From NCBI RefSeq assembly GCF_018143015.1, contig NC_054746.1, positions 30,655,129-30,719,128 on the forward strand: a DNA stretch of 64,000 bases. Direction: 5' to 3'. The position numbers and the translations under genes were made by a program. The notes under the pieces were generated by a model, which saw only the letters and a program-made list of their open reading frames with translations, searched no databases and was not told the origin of the DNA. Of the stretch, positions 1 to 28,400 are shown piece by piece (position 1 is the stretch's first letter; the number at the start of each line of letters is the position of its first letter). This stretch comes from Lytechinus variegatus (Eukaryota > Echinodermata > Echinoidea > Temnopleuroida > Toxopneustidae).

Positions 1-1089
1 AGTAATGGTAGTTTAATCATTTGAAGAAAGAATCAGTTCGACCAGCCAGATTTTCATCTTTAACCCTGCATGGAAATTGGATATCGGCTTACTGGTCTAA
101 TTGGTCATACTGGTCTATGTTGAATTACTGATCTCCGGTTAGTTTTTAAATGGAATTTGGTCTTGATTCGGGAGGTTACTGGTCTCAGTGGTCTTGTAAA
201 CTGGCACCCTATCCAACTCAACTGGTCTATATTGGTACTACTGGTCGAGCTGCATTAATTGCTCTGGATCACTTTGTCATTTAGGAGTTTGGTTTGTTAA
301 CCCGTTTATATAATTACGATCGGTGAAAAGTGTGATGCAAACGATTGTCTAGTAAATTCATCTTTCTGCTTTTATTCTATGTATGTAATGCAAAATTACA
401 CGTTTTTAATGTGAATTAGTGCACACATTTTAAGTAAATAAAACAAGTGCCTTGCATGGATATCTCATTCTAAATTAATGATTTTTTGCTGAAAAAAATG
501 GAAATATGCAAATGAGGTAAGCCACGTGATGAGCATCATCAGAATTACTAATATGGTTATGACCAGTTAAAAGTTCTATTTTAGACAAGAACTAGAATTG
601 GAATTAGACCAGTTTATATCATGTTTTATCTCTAAACCATAACGATAATTATAAAAATGATAATCAAAATAATGATATTTATGATAACAGTAATAGTAAT
701 GATAGCAGTAATAATAACAATATCTATGATAATATTGATAATAATAACAACAGCAGCAGAAACAACAACAATTTTGATGGAATTGGTCTTCATTTGATTT
801 TTAATGGATGTCCAGTTATACATCAACCGGCCTTTAAAAATATACATGCAGGAAACCAGTAAAAAAAAGTCATATATACACCAGTTTGATGAAAAACAAG
901 ATAAATGGTATACTTGAACGTTATGATGGAACTGGTTTCCTATTGATTTTTTACTGGTCCGGTTATAGACTCAAATGTCCCAGTAAAAATATACTGAAAA
1001 TCAGTAAAAAAAAAATAAAATACTGTTCTAAAACCACACAAACACGTTCATTGATCGGCTCATAATATTGAAGACCACTTTACGAAGCA
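1..1089. repeat. Intergenic, ACTGGT/ACCAGT-rich simple sequence
   Basis: No gene seen. From about 60 to 250 short units such as ACTGGTCTA and ACTGGTC recur on the plus strand. From about 560 to 1010 the same hexamer appears as ACCAGT and ACTGGT in both orientations. Between 640 and 770 is an AT-rich stretch of ATAATGATAATA-like simple repeat. The short open frames here are products of that simple sequence. Confidence 0.5.
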
Positions 1090-1097
1090 GTGACAGT

Positions 1098-2554
1098 CAA
1101 CCGCGTAGCCAGGATTTCATTTTGGAGGGGGCGGTAAATGCACGCGAAGCGTGCCAACCAACACTTACAGAGCGCGCGAAGCGCGCTCCCTAGGGGGTGG
1201 GTGCAGGGAGGGGAGTTTCCCCCTCCCGCGCGAAGCGCGAAGCTTTTAGTATTTCATAAATTGAAATGAAAAGGAGCCGTTTCTCTTGTCTCTAGTACCT
1301 CCAATTCGGTTGACTATATTGCGATTTTGAACCTTGTTTTCAAAAGTGATTGTGAACGCACAAAAGGGGTATACAATGGAGGAAATTAAAATGATAACTC
1401 CGCGCGAAGCGCGAAAGCTAAAGCGTTTTATCAATTTTTCTTGCCATAAAAAGGGTCCCGAGAAAAGGGTATTCTCAAAGATATATTGAATACTTTCCTT
1501 GGAAAGATCAGATTTGATTACAACCAAATTAGCAACAGTGCATATTTCTAACTCGCAAAACTGAGGAGAAGAAGTGTAGAGGAAGATATTCCTCCCCGCG
1601 CAGAGCAATGAAACTCTGAAATTTCAAAGGGCGGATGTTTCATCAAATGTAGATATCTCTATACCCAATCGGCTCTAATTCAATTGATTTTCAAAGATTA
1701 TTGAACTTTATTACAAGGAAAATAGTGCGCAAAAAGTTGAAACTTCTGTGATTTCTTGAAATTATCTTTCTATATAAAAAAAAGGATGCCTAATTTCTTT
1801 GACTTACCCTGAAGCGCTTCATTTTGAATATAAAGAAACTTAAGTGTCATTCAAAATTTCAAACTGAGGGCGCAAAACAGGACAGGAGGTAAATGTATAC
1901 AGGGAAATGACATGAAGTTTAATACAATTTGATAAAAAATATTGTACTTTTTTATTTAATACGACACGAATTTCATACCTTCCTCTTTTTGTATTAGGAA
2001 CCTAATTGCTCCAAAATTATGATTGTTTAGTAATGAGCTGAAAAGCGTGAGAAGTTGACTTTATGGAGGTGACGGCAGAAACTGATATAAAGATTTACGC
2101 GCTCGGAGCCGACCAGACCAGAAGTTGCGCGATCAATTGAAAAAAAAGATAACTTCATATATTTACTTCGGCCTAACCTTACTCAAATTCATGCCCTAAT
2201 GTATACAATTTTAACTCTAACTGGCAAGAAGCACATAGCTGAGGTGGAAAAACAGGGTTAGAGAAAAGGTCGGGGAAACAATGGCGAACTTCAATATTGT
2301 CATTTAACCGCGCGTAGCGCGGAAGCAAAATTCATATATAAATTTAGATCAAGAAGAGTGAAGGAGTTTCTCTTTTGAGAAAAAAAAAAGAATAAAAAGA
2401 AAAAAAATAACACAAAGCTACCTTTCTTCCCTTTCCTCCCTTCCCTTTTCCTTTTCTCCTCTCTTTTTCCCCTTCTTTTTTTTCTTTTTGGGGGCGTTTT
2501 GGGGGGGGGGGGGCGACCGCCCCCACCGCCCCCCCCCCCCTGGCTACGCGCCTG
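1098..2554. mobile_element. hAT-like non-autonomous element with 8-bp TSD
   Basis: The left end reads CAACCGCGTAGCCAGG and the right end, read inward on the other strand, CAGGCGCGTAGCCAGG. The octamer GTGACAGT flanks both sides exactly (1090-1097 and 2555-2562), as expected of a hAT target duplication. The interior has no long open frame. It carries several copies of the palindrome CGCGAAGCGCG (near 1142, 1173, 1232, 1402, and 2309 as CGCGTAGCGCG) and a G/C homopolymer-rich right end. A 134-bp sequence at 23687-23820 has related ends. Confidence 0.75.
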
Positions 2555-2829
2555 GTGACAGTGCACTGGTGGGATTATTGTATTCTAAAAAAAAGCACCG
2601 CCTTGTTTGAGCCACGGTTTTGAGCATTTTGTTTATCAGACTGCTGGATCTATATCTATACACCCCGCAACAGATAGCAGCAAAGGGATGTACTTTCTTC
2701 TCTCACTTTTCTTCTAAATTTTGCTCAAACTTTAAATGAGAGCACATTATTTGAAGAACAAAAATCGGCCTATAGGCCTTTGTATTTGATTTGTTCATGT
2801 ACAGCCGCCCCCAAAAAGAGAATTACATC

Positions 2830-3237
2830 TTAAGGTGACCGCACACCTTACGACTGATCTGCGACCCGATTTCAGAATTAAATGTAGTAGAATTTGATGT
2901 TAATATTAAGACTTAAAAATATTACTGTGTAATGTTCTCAATCATCTACGAATACCTATATGATCAAATCTGCGATGCTATCCTTCTTAGAATAAAAGCG
3001 AATTTAACATCTAGTCGTAATGACGTCATAACAGTCGTACGATTGGAATATGATTTGGCTTTTACTCCAAAAGGCTTGCAATCTTTCAAAATGGTTATGA
3101 TATTAATTATTCTTTTAACTAATAACCTCAAATAAATGATATGTTCCATTCTCATCTTCAGATGATGAGCAAAATGCGACGATTTGTTCCAAATTAAATC
3201 GAATCGCGAACAGTCGTAAGGTGTGCGGTGGCCTTAA
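2830..3237. mobile_element. MITE with TTAA-bounded inverted ends
   Basis: Inverted ends of about 25 bp: AAGGTGACCGCACACCTTA at the left is matched in inverse by the sequence ending at 3237 (two mismatches near the tip). Both ends sit at TTAA, so the duplication could be TTA (PIF/Harbinger-like) or TTAA (Kolobok/piggyBac-like). No coding capacity is seen. The small overlapping frames on both strands are incidental. Confidence 0.7.
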
Positions 3238-3273
3238 TACAACCCACTGGTTTCCACTAGACACTTTTTCTAC

Positions 3274-3785
3274 TTAAAGGACAAGTCACCCCTACAAAAA
3301 TGATATAAATAAAAAGAGATTCCTACAAGCATAACACCGAAAATATATTTATATACACATTTATCCTAGTTGGTATGCAAATGATGTGACTGATGACGTC
3401 ATCCACTCACTATTTCTTTTGTATATTGTCTCCTCATTGTCCTGCGACTATATTTGTTCCTCCCTGCATGAACATGTAGAATTAAATAGCTTTAACATTT
3501 TATGGTTTAGTCAATTTGGTCCCGTTATCACATCGGTAAAAATTGAAGTATTGTATAAAACGATAAAAAAAAAAGAAATCGTGAGTAAGAGACATCATCG
3601 AATCTCTCATTTTTATATCACTGAGTCTGAAGTATAACTATTTTTTGAAGAAAAGCGAACAACTTTAAAATGTCATAAAACTTTTTATTTACATCCGATC
3701 CAGTCAAGTATTTTCAGGGTTATGCTTGTTTGATTTTCTCTTTTTATTCAAATCAACATTTTTCTGGGGTGGACTTGACTTTTAA
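3274..3785. mobile_element. MITE, AAAGGACAAGTC family, copy 1
   Basis: Begins TTAAAGGACAAGTCACCCC and ends in the inverse form GGGGTGGACTTGACTTTTAA. Related copies lie at 20998-21588 and 52171-53336, sharing interior text such as GATGACGTCAT followed by TTTCTTTTGTAT. About 0.5-0.6 kb when uninterrupted. No coding capacity. Confidence 0.75.
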
Positions 3786-3980
3786 GGATTCCAATCCCTC
3801 CCGGAACTTCCTAAAGAACCTCTAAAAAACAGTTATTTACCCATTTACAAGCAAGATAAGACCCCATGCACTTCTCTTGACTTGTCGGGGGGGGGGGGGG
3901 GAATTAGCACAGAGATAAGATCTTACGATACGCACGATGTTGTCGCCCTCTATGTTTCAATTTTGGGAACATGCGTGCGG
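3786..3980 (+). promoter_or_regulatory. Upstream region of RPS27A
   Basis: This 195-bp stretch between a MITE and the predicted RPS27A start should contain the core promoter. I see no clear TATA box at the usual distance, which fits a pyrimidine-initiator (TOP) ribosomal protein gene. A run of about 14 G lies at 3887-3901. Positioning is inferred from the TOP tract at 3981. Confidence 0.35.
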
Positions 3981-4007
3981 CCTTTTTCTGTTGCCTCGCT
4001 TTCGCCG
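3981..4007 (+). other. RPS27A: RPS27A non-coding exon 1 with 5' TOP tract
   Basis: CCTTTTTCTG at 3981 is a 5' terminal oligopyrimidine sequence, the start signature of ribosomal protein mRNAs and the basis for growth-dependent translation. The exon runs to TTCGCCG and is followed by a consensus donor GTGAGT at 4008. A 123-bp intron ends in TTTATTTAAATAG at 4130. The exact first base is inferred from the motif. Confidence 0.6.
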
Positions 4008-4151
4008 GTGAGTCACACGTAAAATTTGTCGAAATAATGTTCAATTATGCGGTGAATTTGCAAGCAAAATCATATGATTTCAATCTGAAACAAATTTACA
4101 AATTTTACTCATATTATTTTATTTAAATAGGTGGCACTGACATCAGCCAAG

Positions 4152-20488
<16,337 letters not shown>

Positions 20489-20697
20489 ACTTTATTCTGC
20501 CTCCAAACTCTGGATCCTTTCTATCATTCTGCATAACATCTAGTAGAATGGACTTCACAAGGGGCTCTCTGGACCAGTCCCATCGCATACGGAACTTCGT
20601 TCTGAACTCAAAATGAACAGTACCTTTCACTGGATACATGTTTTGTGGATGATATATATCAAGTCATCTCATCTTTCAATAATGTTACGACAAATGC

Positions 20698-20703
20698 ATT
20701 AAA
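20698..20703 (+). terminator. RPS27A poly(A) signal (ATTAAA)
   Basis: ATTAAA lies 210 nt after the stop codon, and no AATAAA is seen between. Cleavage would be expected about 15-25 nt downstream. The assignment is by motif and position only. Confidence 0.5.
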
Positions 20704-20997
20704 ACACAACATACCGTCACTCCAAGTGTAGTCCTGTGCCATTTTATTTGATGTTTAGAAATTGTGAATGTTTTCGAAGTAAAGTGTTTTGTCCTATCTA
20801 ATTGTATCTAATACAAAGATCCTGATGCCAATATATAATTTTTTACCAGTTCAATCAAGAAATTTTGAGGTTTGGTTGCCTATATCTGCAAGGTGAATGG
20901 GGTCAGTCTATATGTATCTTCCTTGACTCTGCACTGCTTACCTTAAGTATTTTTATGTTAAAATTCGAGTAGGTAGCCAGAGCATTTTTTATTGTCT

Positions 20998-21588
20998 TAG
21001 AGGACAAGTCCACCCTAACAAAAAGTTGATTTGAATAAAAAGAGAAAAGTCCAACAAGCATAACACTGAAAATTTAATTAAAATCGGATGTGAAATAAGA
21101 AAGTTATGTCATTTTAAAGTTCACTTAATTTCACAAAACAGTGATATGCACATCGTGGTTGATATGCAAATGAGGAGACTGATGACGTCATCCACTCACT
21201 ATTTCTTTTGTATTTTATTCTATGAAATGTTCTAATTTTTTCCTTATTGTCAAGTGAAACAACAATTCCTCCTGAACATGTGGACTTAGCCTTGTTTAAT
21301 ACTATATGGTTCAGTCAAGTTGGTCCTGAATGTAAAATCTGTAAAAAAATGAAATATTGTATAATTGAAACAATAAAAAACAAAAGAAATAGTGAGTAAT
21401 GGACATCGACTGACTCATTTGCATATCACTGAGTTGTGCATATCACTGTAGTGAAAAATAAGCGAAACTTTAAATTGCCATAACTTTATTTTACATCAGA
21501 TTTTGATGAAGTTTTCAGCATTTATTCATGTTTGATTTTTCTCTATTTGTTAAAATCAACATTTTTCTGGGGTGGACTTGATCTTTGA
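20998..21588. mobile_element. MITE, AAAGGACAAGTC family, copy 2
   Basis: Begins AGGACAAGTCCACCCTAAC and ends TGGGGTGGACTTGATCTTT. It contains GATGACGTCATCC and TATGAAATGTTCTAATTT, the uninterrupted version of the place where copy 3 carries a hAT insertion. Confidence 0.75.
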
Positions 21589-23686
21589 TATCATTCAAGG
21601 TATATTGATGGAGACCAAACCGTTGTTGAGCAATTAGATGTCCGGTCCAAATTATCTTGATTTGGACCTGATCAAGTGGGTAGACTAACAGAACATATCA
21701 TAAGCAGAGGTACTGAATGAAGAGGGCTGTTGTTACGAGGGAGTTTTATGTTTTGAAAGAGAGATGATGATAGGAGTCGGGACAATAATTCAAAAGAATG
21801 ACCATCACTTCTGTCAAGTGATAGTGTTTTTAATGCCTTTACAGAAATGGTGAGAGGATATTAATGACTGAAGAGGACATGGGAATAAGTTAGGTTATCG
21901 AATATGATGTGAGTTGGTATGCATGTGACAGGAAGATTGATTTTCTTTGTAATAGTTTCAAGAAAGTTGAAAGACAGATGGCAAGTACATGTAGGTGCAT
22001 GTACAGTTTGAGTGCTGTAGCAGGTGAGGGTTCATAGAAGATTGTAAAAAATGTCAGAGAAATTCAATAAAGGCCCACAAGACGTGTGGGAAGGAGGGGG
22101 GGGGGGGGGGGGGGGTGAGTGATACTCCTGATTTGTACCGTCTACAACATGAATATCTTCCAGTTTTCAAATGTACACTCAATCTCCATTGGGAGCAAAT
22201 TAAACTAACCTTGAGTCTTATGACTCATCACAGATGTCTTTAAAACCCTCTTAATAAAAGACCTAGTTATGAGGATTTTCAAATTCAATGGAAGTACAAG
22301 ATTTTCACTCAGTAATTAAAATGTAAGACAATACATTTCATTGAAACACCAAATCTCTATTGTTTGCCAACCATGACCAATGGGTAATTCTGCTAGTATA
22401 CAAATAGCAAATATGCACGAGTGTGATGGTTCGGAATCTAGCCAAAGAAATATGAAAAACACAGTTTTTCCCTGCAGTAATCTATGAAAAGGGAGCAAAA
22501 ATATTGAAAGCGAAAAGCAAACTCCCACAAGCGCACATGATCTTGGACAGCATTGCGCATTTAGCCAGCGGGTTATTCGCGCATTGTCACCTTATTTAAT
22601 ACTGAGCGCAATGAATTAAATCACATTGTGACGTCACCTCCTAAAGCCGTGCAACAGTACATTTTGGATGGTACGTCTTGTGTGCAGCAGTACAAATGTG
22701 CAACATTCAGCCTCCCATTTGCTCGCGTACAACAAGCTAAGTAGGCGTTGTACAATGAAATATATCCACAAAAAGACTGTATCCAGTATGTGATGTTTAT
22801 GTGTACTGGTAATTACACATCTACCACTATTCTAAATATTTCTTTCCTTCTCTTATATTGAAGGCAATCCATGACATGAACAAAAAGAGAAGTCAATGCA
22901 AATGTGTTGTAATATATTTTTAATTTCATTATTTTTTCTCATATATTTAATTTACCTTTCATTTTTAAATGATAAATGGTAGTTGGTAACATTATACACC
23001 ATATCTCCGTAATCGGCTAATAACAATTATTCTAGCCATCCTTTAGACAAATTAACAAGTTTGGTTTCCTCTCCGTTTACACTTGGTCAAGTTACTATGG
23101 CAAGATTCCACATGCAGCATGAACAGACACACTTGGATTACAAAAGCATATTAGATGCACATAAAATTGGATCAATGAGTATTCAGTTCATGATGTGGAT
23201 ACCACTTGCAAAAGCAACATGTTTATACCTTATTTTCATATTATAAATTGTCAAGTCTGAAGCAATATAAAACTTCAGAACATCTGATTCTGCTCTAAAA
23301 GCTCACTTTGCCATTAGAGGGCTATTAACTGAAGGATATCGAAACCTAAAAAATATATTTTTGGATGAAGAGGAAAATATTGGGACAATAATTATATTCC
23401 ATTCAAGTCAATATCCCTCAAACTATAAGGGAGATTTTGCTCGAACAGAAAATGTTAATTATTTCCCTGGCTGTATGAGTATCTTTTGTTCCTCACCATG
23501 ACAAAAAAGTAATAAAGTTTGGTTTGTGAGTTAGTTACTGCATGAAAGCCCAAGCATTACTCATATCGTCTTTACGTTGCAACATTAAATAATCCTGTGT
23601 TAAAGGGTAAAAGGAATTCAAGATAATGAAAATATGAACATTGCTCAAACTAAAATATTGCACTTGACATAAATCTTTTCCCTTAT

Positions 23687-23820
23687 CAAGCCCGTAGCCA
23701 GGGGGGGGGGGTCTGGGATTTGATCAACAAAAAAAAAAACTATCGAAAGCAAGAAAATGTAGGGAAAGAAAAGGTGAAGGGATTGATCTCCCTCCTTTGA
23801 AAACCCTGGCTACAGGCCTG
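23687..23820. mobile_element. Short CGTAGCCAGG-ended MITE
   Basis: The left end CAAGCCCGTAGCCAGG is matched in inverse at the right by CCTGGCTACAGGCCTG. The ends resemble those of the 1.46 kb hAT-like element at 1098-2554. No clear 8-bp duplication remains. The interior is a G-run and A-rich sequence. Confidence 0.6.
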
Positions 23821-24472
23821 CTTTGAACAATGAAATGCTAGTGATATACTAGTTCTTTGTAGCTCACAGAGAAAATAATATTGTCAATAAATTATAGTGA
23901 ACTAATTCAGTTTGACGACATGCCAGAAAGACTAGATGATAGCAAAAAGAACAGTTTCAGCGGACTCAAAATTATTAATATACCACAGGGTTCAATGAGT
24001 ATATAAATGAAGAGATACATGACTGGCCAATTCCAAGTAACCCAGTACACAATTTACATATAATTTTACACAATTTACATATAATTTGACAAAATGAATT
24101 CCTATGCTATACCATGATAGAAATAATTTTATTCTAAATTGGACATAAATTTATTGTTAAGTGGGGCAGAAATCGTCATTTTGGCTTGGCAGGGGCTTAC
24201 AAGATAAGTAAGTTTTCTATGCTTACTTTGCAAATGGTAACAAGTATTCATATATGTACCGATGCACTTTTAATACAAAGACATGCTCCTTTTATTTCGT
24301 TATCATGGAATTGGAAATGGTCTATTTTATTTTTCATAACTTACTCATATTTTTGCATACCTGACCCCTATTTTGTTTCCAGAATTATTTTACTTCATGA
24401 ACATTACAACCTTCCAAATGAACTAGAAACAGAAACAAATGATTTCAGAATGGTGCCACATGTAGAAGGTCT

Positions 24473-24743
24473 GGGCCCTGTCTTACAAAGAGTTACGATT
24501 GATCTGATCAACCTCAAGTATATGGAAATCCATCAATGTCGTAAATTTTTTTATAGGAAATTTGCATAATGTACTTATAATACAAAGAGAAGCATACTGA
24601 ATTGAGAAGAAAACAGTGAATGTATGGAAAAACATCATTTCTAGAAAACATTTTGTAGAAGAAAGTACTTTAGATGTTGACGTCGCTGGCTTTCCATATT
24701 TGTGATTGATTAGATCAATTGTAAGTCTTTGTGAGACAGGGCC
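24473..24743. mobile_element. MITE with GGGCCCTGTCTTACAAAG ends
   Basis: GGGCCCTGTCTTACAAAGAG at the left is matched by the inverse GGCCCTGTCTCACAAAGACT at the right, continuing into ATTGATCTRATCAA. Smaller elements with related ends (about 56109-56240 and 63836-63969) also carry CAATCAATCA-type interiors. No coding capacity; the 127- and 96-codon frames overlapping it are incidental. Confidence 0.65.
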
Positions 24744-25416
24744 AAGATGGACATATTTTATGGAAGTACCCATGTCTTTACAGTAATTCAGTTTTCAAGC
24801 TTGTAAATGTCAGATTTTAATATTGTTTCCTCCCATACAACAGGAACATTAGATTTTACCTGACAATTTATCTGTGAGAAACATTCAAAGGTGCCTCCAT
24901 ACTGGAGAGCATGTCATCAACATTTGTTGCTGGACAACATTTCCTTGATTTTGACTGGCTAAGAAGCACAGGTATCTAACATTTACTGTGGTGAATATTG
25001 GATAGAACACCCGACAGTCCCTTCACGAAGGACTCCCAGATCTGAATCTGATGTAGCAGTCTTGTATATTTTCTTCAAGCTGAGGATCTTGTAGCCCGAG
25101 TTCGATAACAGCTACTGCTTCTGCACATCATTACAACTGCATTTTTCATCATCTATGGAGGTGTAAATCTAGTACACAATTCCTTGTTTGCTTAGAGCAC
25201 TGAATTAAACAAGCTAACCGAGCCAGGAAAACAGTGGAACTCCTTGACCACTGTTGTATACAGTACATGCACTTCACAAGTACAAACTTTTTAATGTGTC
25301 CTATGTCACATTCCGTGTGAAAAATCTGCCAGAAAACTGACCTCACATCAACCAACAATTTAATTTGTTTTTAGAATTTGTCCAGTTCAATGTAACTAAA
25401 TTGATATCATCCATTA

Positions 25417-28400
25417 TCAGAAATCAAGTTCCCATTCAATTTCCTGAGGTATTCTCTCTATCTCATAGCATATAATAGTGTCTCCAATCTCATAGTCCAA
25501 TTGTTCTTCAAACCTAACGCCGCACTCCAATCCTCGTTTCACATTGCTAACATCGTCTTTGTGATGTTTCAATGATGCCAGGGGTCCTAAACAACAAAAT
25601 AAGAGAAAAAATGAGACATTAATAAAAATGAATAATCACAGAATAAAGAGAATCATTCAACTGATTAATCATTATCACATATACTGTTTATGTAAAGGGA
25701 AAAAGGCAAGTCAATACTTTAGACATTTTAATGAATTTAGACTAGGGTGTGAAGTTTAGTTTCATTCCATTGTATAATAAACATTGAAAACACCCTAGTT
25801 TGATATACATGCTGAATATCAAAATTGATACTAAAAGCATTTATTCATATGTAGATCCTACTTCCTGTGGTACTGAAATACTTGCTTTTTCTACATAGTG
25901 TAGCAGGTCAGAAAATATATGAACAAAAGAGAGAGAGATATTTTCTATGTATATGTTAAACTGATCTGTTGAAAAGGTCCCTGAATGCATTGAAGCATAT
26001 GCATTGTCCCTGAAACTGAAAGCATTGTAAAGTCATCCCTTTCAATCAGAAATACTTCTAAGGAGATCCCTTCAGGGAAGTTCTCCTTAACCTTGGGTCA
26101 GTGAGGGTGATCTTGGGATGGCTTTCTTGATAGCTTGCTTGACAGATGACCAAATGAGAGGGAAAGCGACTGACCACCCTCTTACTTTGGGGAGGTCAAG
26201 ATTTGAGTTACATTTTTTGATGATCTATTTGAAGGTGGTTTGATTGGTCTTCACACTATCAAAAAGCTGTATATGGGTGGTCGAACCCTTGATTCTTTGA
26301 CGATGTTATGTAGGTGACTTTCAATCTGCATGTAGTTTTGCCCTCCTTGAGAACTCAAGAGGGGGCTGATCTACCCTCAAAATAAATACCACATAAACAT
26401 GTAAATGACTGTGTCATGTGTCATTTATACCTACCGTCTGAGCACAGTAGAGTATTGTTTGAATTTAGAGCCAGGGAACAGCGCTAATATTGGGTCCCCT
26501 TGGAACATCTAATGGGACGGGGTGGAGCATTAATCTTTTTAAATCGGACACTAGGGCTGCTTCTGAAAAGAACATGCCCCCTCCAAACTTCTTATGACAG
26601 CCAGTGGCCTTTGTTATAATTATTTTGAACTTCAGTCATTCATCACATTAAACTGAAGAAGTTTCTTTCTTTTCTTTATAAATACCTTCACCTTACGCAC
26701 CCTCCTAAAATCTGGTTCTAGACACTATTGCCAATGAATAATATTCATATTACCGATATCACCTAAAATCTCAAAAAAGACATTAATGCAGGGGAGAGAA
26801 TGGATCTGCATCCCATCCCAGTGTAATATGATTTGAATGTTCTATTTACCCTGATGAATAGTCTGCTGACTCCTAATAAGCTTGAATAGACCCCTTGATT
26901 GGAGTTCTCCCTTGTCCACCCTGCATCCTGCTACACTGACTTTCCTCTTGCCAATAGAGATCTCAAACGGTTGTAGGACAGCTGCCTCTCCTGATTCAAC
27001 GAAAGCCAATGAAAACAGCACCACATAATTCTGCTCAACTCAGGCAAAGTTTGCATTCAAAATACTAAGAATCTTGCTGTATGATTAGTAAAAAGTCAAT
27101 AACATGAAAAGTGCAGTTTCTCCAGTAATCATCACCCAAGGCTCATGGTGATGGAAACTTTGCATTTCAACGATCACTTAAGCCCATTAAGTCATAATGC
27201 ATTATGAATTATTTAAAGTCACACAAAATAGAAGTGCATTGCTACTCAATTGTTTAGTCCACTTTTCTCCATCACATGCAAAGACAGTAAAATTTCATTG
27301 TGACCTCAAAATTACCTTCTAGAGCAAAATCAAGATTTATAATGGTGCGCAATTAATGTACATACGCACGAATAGTAAAACATGCCTTGACTTGAGTGCA
27401 TTTTTTAAAAAAGGAAACCTTGATTTCCTTACCAAATTCTTGAGGGTGAAGTATGTTGTTTTCTTTCTCTAAACGGCAATCAAATACTTTCAGGTATGGA
27501 ATCAACTAATCATCTCTTGATATCAGGTGATGAGACATGTTATCACTTCAGTGGCAAGCTGGATGTAAATGCAATCTTTTAGATAGGTAGCTAGCTACAT
27601 ACGGTTTGCATCTAAAGTGATACCGGTAGCTTGTGCAACACATTCACCATCATGATCCCCAAAGTGGAGAGTCAACAAAGAATATGGGAGCACATCTGAC
27701 AAACTTACCTATTACAGATTCCTGTTCCAACAGTGGTAACCTACTGCTCAGATCCTCTCTGAGATCATCCACCAGTCTATAGATAATATTATGCATTTTG
27801 AGAGGCACTCCTTTAGTCTTTGCCATCTCCTCGGCATCCTCTGTGGCAGTCACGTTGAACCCCACAACGGCACCGTTAAACGTGTTAGCCAGCTCCACGT
27901 CTTTGTCCGATATGACTCCAACTCCAAAGTTGAGGATGTTGAGTTTGCATTGTTGGTGGGCCGTATAGGTGGATAGGGTGTCTAAGATAGCTTCCACTGA
28001 ACCATCAACATCACCTGAGGAAGGAAAATTGTCATTGCATGTATAAAATTACTTAAGTGGAGATGCACAGAATTCCTTTGGTGCATAGGGCATCTAAGTT
28101 GCACTATGCTATCACCAAATTTATCTTGAGTCTGCAATTGGCAATGACGTTACCAAATAATGCTGAATTTACCTTCCGAAGTAAAATAAACAGAATACAA
28201 GGTCAGATGAATTTCTTACACCACCTTAAATATGTCCCTTCTGGTAAACTATGTCTCAAATTTGCTCAGTGATGGGATATGATGACGGCATGCTGTATTT
28301 TTGTTTATCTTCAAGAAGTGTAGAATGTTCAATTATTGGACAATCAAATTAAATCAAATCAAATCCTTTCATTCTCCAATTGGGCATGTTTGCCAAAGAA

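Larger units (their letters stand above)
20730..25350. other. Intergenic region between RPS27A and MTIF2
   Basis: Both flanking genes end towards this region. No further gene was recognised. It contains a MITE (20998-21588), a G-run near 22100, a short CGTAGCCAGG-ended repeat (23687-23820), a short direct duplication of CAATTTACATATAATTT (24050-24090) and another MITE (24473-24743). The rest, including 22.1-23.6 kb, shows nothing I can name. Confidence 0.5.

Noticed and set aside
1098..2554. Palindromic CGCGAAGCGCG words considered as a CRISPR array
   Set aside because: Spacing is irregular, there are no uniform spacers, and the context is an animal transposon.
24186..24773. Frames of 127 and 96 codons on opposite strands
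   Set aside because: Partly inside a MITE and mutually overlapping; no recognisable domain or splice context.
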